Assembly: GCA_028023455.1 (NCBI GenBank)
Contig: JAQFVV010006273.1
Location: forward strand, 3,546,142-3,610,141
DNA length: 64,000 nt
Source of the DNA: Epiperipatus broadwayi
Taxonomy: Eukaryota > Onychophora > Udeonychophora > Euonychophora > Peripatidae
Reading direction: 5' to 3'
Below, piece by piece: positions 59,433 through 64,000 of the stretch. Position 1 is the stretch's first letter; every line of letters starts with the position of its first letter. The notes beneath the pieces are model-generated. The model saw nothing but the letters and a program-made list of their open reading frames with translations, was not told where the DNA came from and did not search any database. A program made the translations under genes and the position numbers.

Positions 59433-60390
59433 TAATTAGTGAATGCTAAATTAAGATCTTTATATAGAAATATCAAACAGTACACATCATACTTTATTAC
59501 TAGAACTGACACATTTTTTATTAGTTGTTGCATTTTTGTTTATATAGCATTTCAAGATTTAAAGCTAAAGATTACATAAAAACATGAAGATGGTTAAAAT
59601 ATTAGGCAGAATTTTGAATGACTATGATCATAATGTTTTAAATATTTATTTTTTATATTAATTTAAAATAATAATAAAATTTGTTTGCTTTATCAATTAC
59701 CATTTATTTTAATTAAAGCATTTGTATTTAAGAAGACCATTTAAAAATGTTAATTTAATAAAAATTAAAATTATATCATTATAATCTAACTTTCTCAATT
59801 TAATTGCAATAGTAAATATTTTGAGGAAAAACAATTCTTAAAAACTTATTATTAATAATATACATATAGTTGATATAAGCATAATAACAATTATATGTAT
59901 TAAATATGACCAAGATAATCTTTTTCCCACCATTTGTAATTCTGCCACTGCTTTAATCATTGAAAGCTATTTCTGCCTTTATTGTCAGGTTGTAAAAATG
60001 CAAAAAGATTAAAAAATAGATTAAATGAATTTATTTTTGGGTTCCAATTATCTCAAAAAAGTGCTACCAGTAGGTCACACTGATGTTGTTGTTACTATGA
60101 ATATAAATAATTTGTGTTGTTTTAAAAATAGCAGAACGTATACAACACATATTTTACAATCAGTCCTATTAGTAATATAAATACCTTTCAAATGACAAAA
60201 ATAAAAAATAATGACGGGTTAGTTTTATAGTTTTCTTATATGCCTTTTGCATCTATTTTACGTAGTTGAGTATAATAATAATGATCTTAAATTTTTAATA
60301 ATTTATTACATATTTAACAGCTAATGTTAATAAATTCTAAGCAATTCTAAATCACAATTCTTTTATAATAATATTGTTTGGTTCCTGTAA
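59433..60390. other. Intronic AT-rich DNA, no supported feature
   Basis: No repeat or coding remnant recognised. Confidence 0.5.
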
Positions 60391-60402
60391 GAAAATATAA
60401 TG

Positions 60403-60639
60403 CCAAAAGAGGCAAAACTCTCCATACAGTAGCACCATTCAGTGCAAGCCAGAGTAATCACTGATTGCAGGAAGGTTTGTGTATAAAATTCCTATCTAGT
60501 GCCTATTCCATCCAATATTCCCAGACTAGTTTTTAGCTTGTGGGTTTTATCAGTGGGGAGCCATGGATCTGAGAGCCCTGCACTTAGATCTTTCGCTGAT
60601 GAAAAACAGTTTGTGTAAGCATAAGAATAGTGATGTATG
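60403..60639. mobile_element. GGCAAAACTCTCC family, copy 5, keeping hammerhead stem I
   Basis: The left arm GGCAAAACTCTCCATACAGT is followed by the central block. A 9-bp repeat AATATAATG lies at 60394-60402 and 60640-60648. The minus strand from 60558 reads CCCCA (stem I), CTGATAA (core, G8 to A), AACCC, ACAA, GCTA, AAAAC (GAAAC decayed), TA, GTC (cleavage triplet), TGGG (stem I). Together with the 59.2-kb copy it restores a plausible ancestral type I hammerhead. Confidence 0.7.
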
Positions 60640-60775
60640 AATATAATGACCAATTTAAAATTTTGATTTTTGGATACCAACTTGAAAATAAAATCATTAA
60701 CTATACTATAAGTTAATCTTAAATTTATTTAAAACTTTTTGTTACTGCAATGTTATTGATACAATAAAAACTTAC

Positions 60776-60867
60776 TCTTGAAATGTTCATATCCACCTCG
60801 TATATTAAGTCACATAAATTTCTTGATCTTTCTTGACTAAAAGACATCTGCGATAACCGCCTAGATA
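60776..60867 (-). CDS. ABCC5-like: ABCC5-like transporter, exon 2 (charged insertion and strand before Walker A)
   Basis: A 92-bp exon with acceptor ctttgctttag and donor gtaag. It completes a split codon with the previous exon and reads SRRLSQMSFSQERSRNL, then CDLIYEVDMNISR. The last part matches the family segment LHSIDLEIQEG that leads straight into Walker A. The Ser/Arg-rich first half is the end of the NBD1 insertion typical of ABCC5, ABCC11 and ABCC12. RSRNL and SQMS could be kinase sites, but that is only a guess from composition. It ends in phase 0. Confidence 0.85.
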
Positions 60868-61374
60868 CTAAAGCAAAGTAGAAAAATTAGTATAATAAAA
60901 AATATATATATTTTAAACTCATTTTTCCTTCTTTCTTTTAAAAACTCACCACTATAACACACATTAATCCAGATATTCAAAATAATATCCATATATAAAA
61001 GCAATCTTCTAAAATGATTCTTAATAAGAGAAACATTTATCAGTATTTTTTTATTTTCATGTTTCAATAAAATTTTTTTTTAGAAAAAAATGAAAATTAT
61101 TAATCACGTGAATCAAAATTTGAGAATTGTAATCTGATTTGTAATGAATAATGAATATTAAAAAATAAAATAGTATCTTAATGTTTGAATATTTTTCAAA
61201 TTTCTCAATTAGTAAAATATTTATGAAAATATTTTTTTAAACAAATATTAAATATTAATTTGAAAAATAAATGCATACATTTAGAAAAAAATATGATAAA
61301 AAGTTAGAAAGATAAAAATAAGTGATAAATAAAAATAGTTTCTTCAAACTGAAAATTATTAAATAGAATATAAT

Positions 61375-61782
61375 GCGATAGTAGGGACCTCTACAGGTCT
61401 TAAACCACAAGCTTACTCTTTGGGAGAAAAGAAGGGAACCCAAGGGAAACCCCTCCCTACTTCAACCTACATTCTATTTAAATAGGTGAAGCTGAAGCGG
61501 TTCGATCTGAGAGCGTGAAGTTACTCAATACTTCACTAATTAAGTCCATATTTCTTATTACACATCAATACTCGTGAAATCTTTCGATTTACTACGAGTC
61601 AATTAAAAGATTTTATAGTGAGAAATCTATTACGATAATTTAAAGTTGTAATTATAAATTTATTTAAACGCACATTGATTACGTAAGTAATATTCATTAA
61701 GGCTGTAGTCTGTGCTTGAGGCTACAGCCTTAATGAATATTAATTATAAATTTATTTAAACGCACATTGATTACGTAAGTAA
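61375..61782. repeat. AAGCTTGTGG-family repeat, copy 4, with perfect hairpin
   Basis: The minus strand begins with the family signature (inverse of AGTAGGGACCTCTACAGGTC at 61381). A 20-bp-stem hairpin, AATATTCATTAAGGCTGTAG / CTACAGCCTTAATGAATATT, is centred near 61715. It is bracketed by direct copies of TTATAAATTTATTTAAACGC and GTAAGTAA at 61650-61690 and 61744-61782. Same family as 2835-3055, but here the two flanks are in direct orientation. Confidence 0.6.
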
Positions 61783-61927
61783 ACAGAATATAATAGTCTA
61801 ACTGAAAAAAGAATTATATAAAATACTAGTAGACAAAGCAGCAAACCAATATTATAAATAAAAACAAATAACATAATAAATGATAAGTCGAAAAGCTATT
61901 TAAATAAAAATTAATAAAAAACTTTAC

Positions 61928-62090
61928 CTCGTAACTTTTCACTCAATCTTTTTAATTTCTTAGATGACCGCTCTTTATTTTTTATTTCTTCACATGCAAA
62001 AGTAACTGAGGTAAGCTTAATGGCTAGATGGTTATTTATATCAACACCTTCATTTTTTGGTGGTTCAAATTTAGAACTAGTTAAAAGTTC
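61928..62090 (-). CDS. ABCC5-like: ABCC5-like transporter, exon 1 of 13 in window (entry to NBD1)
   Basis: This 163-bp exon (54 codons plus one base) is the most upstream exon of the transporter in the window. It reads ELLTSSKFEPPK, then an acidic stretch, then HLAIKLTSVTFACEE and a Lys/Arg/Ser-rich tail ending KRLSEKLR. In ABCC5 the region after TMD1 has the same plan: a first NBD1 beta strand (KIEMKNATLAW in the human protein) followed by a long charged insertion. It is bounded by an acceptor (tttgtag in sense) and a donor (gtaaag), and ends in phase 1, matching the next exon. No start codon is involved. The first transmembrane domain must lie beyond 64000. The assignment rests on its continuity with the much clearer downstream exons. 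Confidence 0.82.
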
Positions 62091-62549
62091 CTACAAATAA
62101 AAAATAAAAAATTAATTGATGCATTTATATTTCAATAGTTATTTTTTTTATTTATTTATTCATAATTACTAGACATTTCAGAAAATTTGAGCTACATATA
62201 AAATATATTATCTCATTTTAATTAAAACATTGGTGCAGAAAAAGTTCTACTTCACAAAACATTTGGAATATTTTAAGACCTGATAATTATGATATTCAAA
62301 ACTATTATTTTGTCCCAAGGAAACTTCACAAGTAATAAGATTTTTAGAAAATATGGTGACGCTAGAGATATCAGTTATACAATATTGATTTTAAAACCTA
62401 TTCCGCTAGAATTTGACCCTGTTTAGGAAGAATGGTGATATGTATATAGACTAACTTCTTCATCATGCTGCATTAGAAATAACATTGTTGATTTTAAGAA
62501 TTTGTAAAAGTTTTATATTTACACAAAATCATTTCTTTACCATATAATA

Positions 62550-62845
62550 CTAAATCATCCATGAACTTTACTACTGTTACACAATGCTTTATTTGTCACT
62601 CTCTTTTACAGTTTCCATTGCCCCAGCAATCTTCTTCAGAACTTTTATATTTCCTAAGTTCAACTGCTAAATTCAAATTAAAAAAAAAAAAGAAAAATTG
62701 AATTTAGCAGATGAAGTTAAGAGATATAAAAGTTTTGAAGAAGATTACTGGTGAAATTGAAACTGTAAAAGAGGGTGGTAACTAAAGCATTGTGTAACAA
62801 TAATAAAGTGCATGGATGACTTAGTGTTATATGATATACATTTGG
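62550..62845. mobile_element. Palindromic element with arms of about 140 bp and hammerhead-like core
   Basis: 62550-62684 is inverted at 62698-62845 around an A-rich loop. The minus strand at 62639-62607 reads TTCTGAAGA, A, GATTGC, TGGG, GCAATG, GAAAC, TGTA: a full CTGANGA core with one extra A before stem II. The right arm carries a more decayed copy of the same core on the plus strand. CATTTGGCAATGCAATAA follows, as at 58.3 kb. Confidence 0.68.
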
Positions 62846-64000
62846 CAATGCAATAAGAAAGAGTAGTTATTATACTTTTTGAAGAATCATTCCTTCACCT
62901 CATACTTTCAATGAATTATTTAAGTGCTCATATATTTATCACACTGAGCATTGCTAATTATCATCATAAATCAGTTATATTTATATTGGTAATTTAATTA
63001 TTTCAGTTTTTTATAAAATCACTACTGTAGCTCAAAACTTGTGGATTGGCATACAAAGAACTTAATAATATTTTATAAAACAATGTTATTTAAAAAGTTT
63101 TTTACATGGCAATTTTAAATGGATGGAAATAAACATCTTAAAAGCAATGAGTATTTAAATATTTCTATTAAGATAATAAATTTTAAAGTTGTAAATCATT
63201 AGTCATGAAAGTTAAACTAAAGTTTGAGAATAAGGAATAATCACACATATATAATCAAACCACCCAAGTTAAGAATTTTGATTGATGATTCTAATTTAAC
63301 CTGAAAAAATAGTTAATTATTTTTTTTAGAAATTTTTATGTAAATTTAGTTTGCCTTTTTCATAAAAATCATGCTCAATTTTATCACAAAATATTATTTT
63401 AAGAAATCCATTAATAATTACTTACTCCATACATCTAATACAAACAAGTTGAAAGTTTTAGTAACATTACATATTGAAAAGAAGTATTCATTTCTCTTAT
63501 AATTTTGACATTATATTGCCTTACTAAGTTAAAATTCATTAGCTAACTAGTAAAGATTCATTTCTCTTTTTATACAATATATTGACCAAAGTAATAACCC
63601 TATCTACACACATGTGATTATAGTAATTATGTTACTGCAATAAAATATACTAGATTTTAATTTTCTAAATAAAACAGAAGCATACTAGAATATATTATAC
63701 CTCAATATTCACCTTTTTATGTACATATTTTAATTAATTCTCATTCTTGAGCTAATAATAAGAGTTCAAGCAGAGTTCCTGAACATTTTTTTCTCATTAA
63801 TTGCTGATAACGCATTTGTTATATGAAAGCCATTGTAAGTTGCATTCAAAATATTAAAAACATTAGGAAATAAAATGGTGTTAGTAAATACTCAGGTTTT
63901 AATTTTTATAAATTGGAGATTACTCTAACCCTCGTTTTAATTATTACCCTTCCTCATTTAAAAAACAAAAACAAATGAAAAGTATCTTTTATTTTATTTA
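62846..64000. other. Intron at right edge, no supported feature
   Basis: AT-rich intron upstream of the first exon in the window. No further exon of the first transmembrane domain is visible. Confidence 0.5.

Noticed and set aside
61590-61650. Possible ribozyme (GAAATCTTTCGATTT with ACTACGAGTC)
   Set aside because: The bases form a hairpin, but the CTGANGA core is absent on both strands.

Overview
The window is animal nuclear DNA. It is very A+T rich, has GT-AG introns of 0.3 to 21 kb, and is crowded with eukaryotic transposable elements. The one host gene I can support is an ABC transporter of the ABCC (MRP) family, closest to ABCC5 (MRP5), on the minus strand. Thirteen consecutive exons (62090 down to 1520, 1878 coding bases, about 626 codons) join with consistent reading phase. 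They encode the end of the linker before NBD1, all of NBD1, the acidic linker, and most of the second transmembrane domain. The first transmembrane domain lies beyond the right edge and NBD2 beyond the left edge. A non-vertebrate metazoan is most likely, judging by the RTE LINE, ZBED-type hAT, tRNA-SINE and Penelope-like repeats. I cannot name the phylum from this window.

Layout by + coordinate, which is the reverse of gene order. 1-1519: intron with a foldback element (380-740). 1520-1700: exon 13. 1701-10297: intron with an old Ty3/Gypsy element (LTRs near 3529-4112 and 7459-8083), a tRNA-SINE and a repeat seen four times in the window. 10298-11048: exons 12 and 11. 11049-14249: intron with a dead hAT transposon (11550-13948, 8-bp target duplication) and a second SINE. 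14250-14402: exon 10. 14403-22257: intron with an RTE LINE and a foldback repeat. 22258-22466: exon 9. 22467-28266: intron with a foldback element that carries a complete hammerhead ribozyme on the minus strand. 28267-28314: 48-bp exon 8. 28315-31765: intron with two large palindromes. 31766-31910: exon 7. 34982-35185: exon 6. 35186-56610: a 21.4-kb intron holding a possible 2.26-kb solo LTR, an unassigned 11-kb stretch, a 310-bp repeat array and a truncated RTE copy. 56611-57195: exons 5, 4 and 3. 60776-60867: exon 2. 61928-62090: exon 1 of the set. 62091-64000: intron with another palindrome.

The most interesting result is a recurrent non-coding architecture in these introns. Several unrelated-looking repeats (380-740, 18.8 kb, 22.6 kb, 29.2 kb, 58.1 kb, 59.2 kb, 60.4 kb, 62.6 kb) are built as an inverted copy of their own 3' part, a centre, then the 3' part and a tail. 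Several have 9-15 bp target duplications. In the centre or left arm most carry a hammerhead core on the minus strand. The 22723-22783 copy satisfies every conserved hammerhead position and has a very short stem III, as known from Penelope-like retroelements. I infer that these are non-autonomous, hammerhead-bearing Penelope-like mini-elements. All are reads by eye and need a covariance-model search and a cleavage assay.
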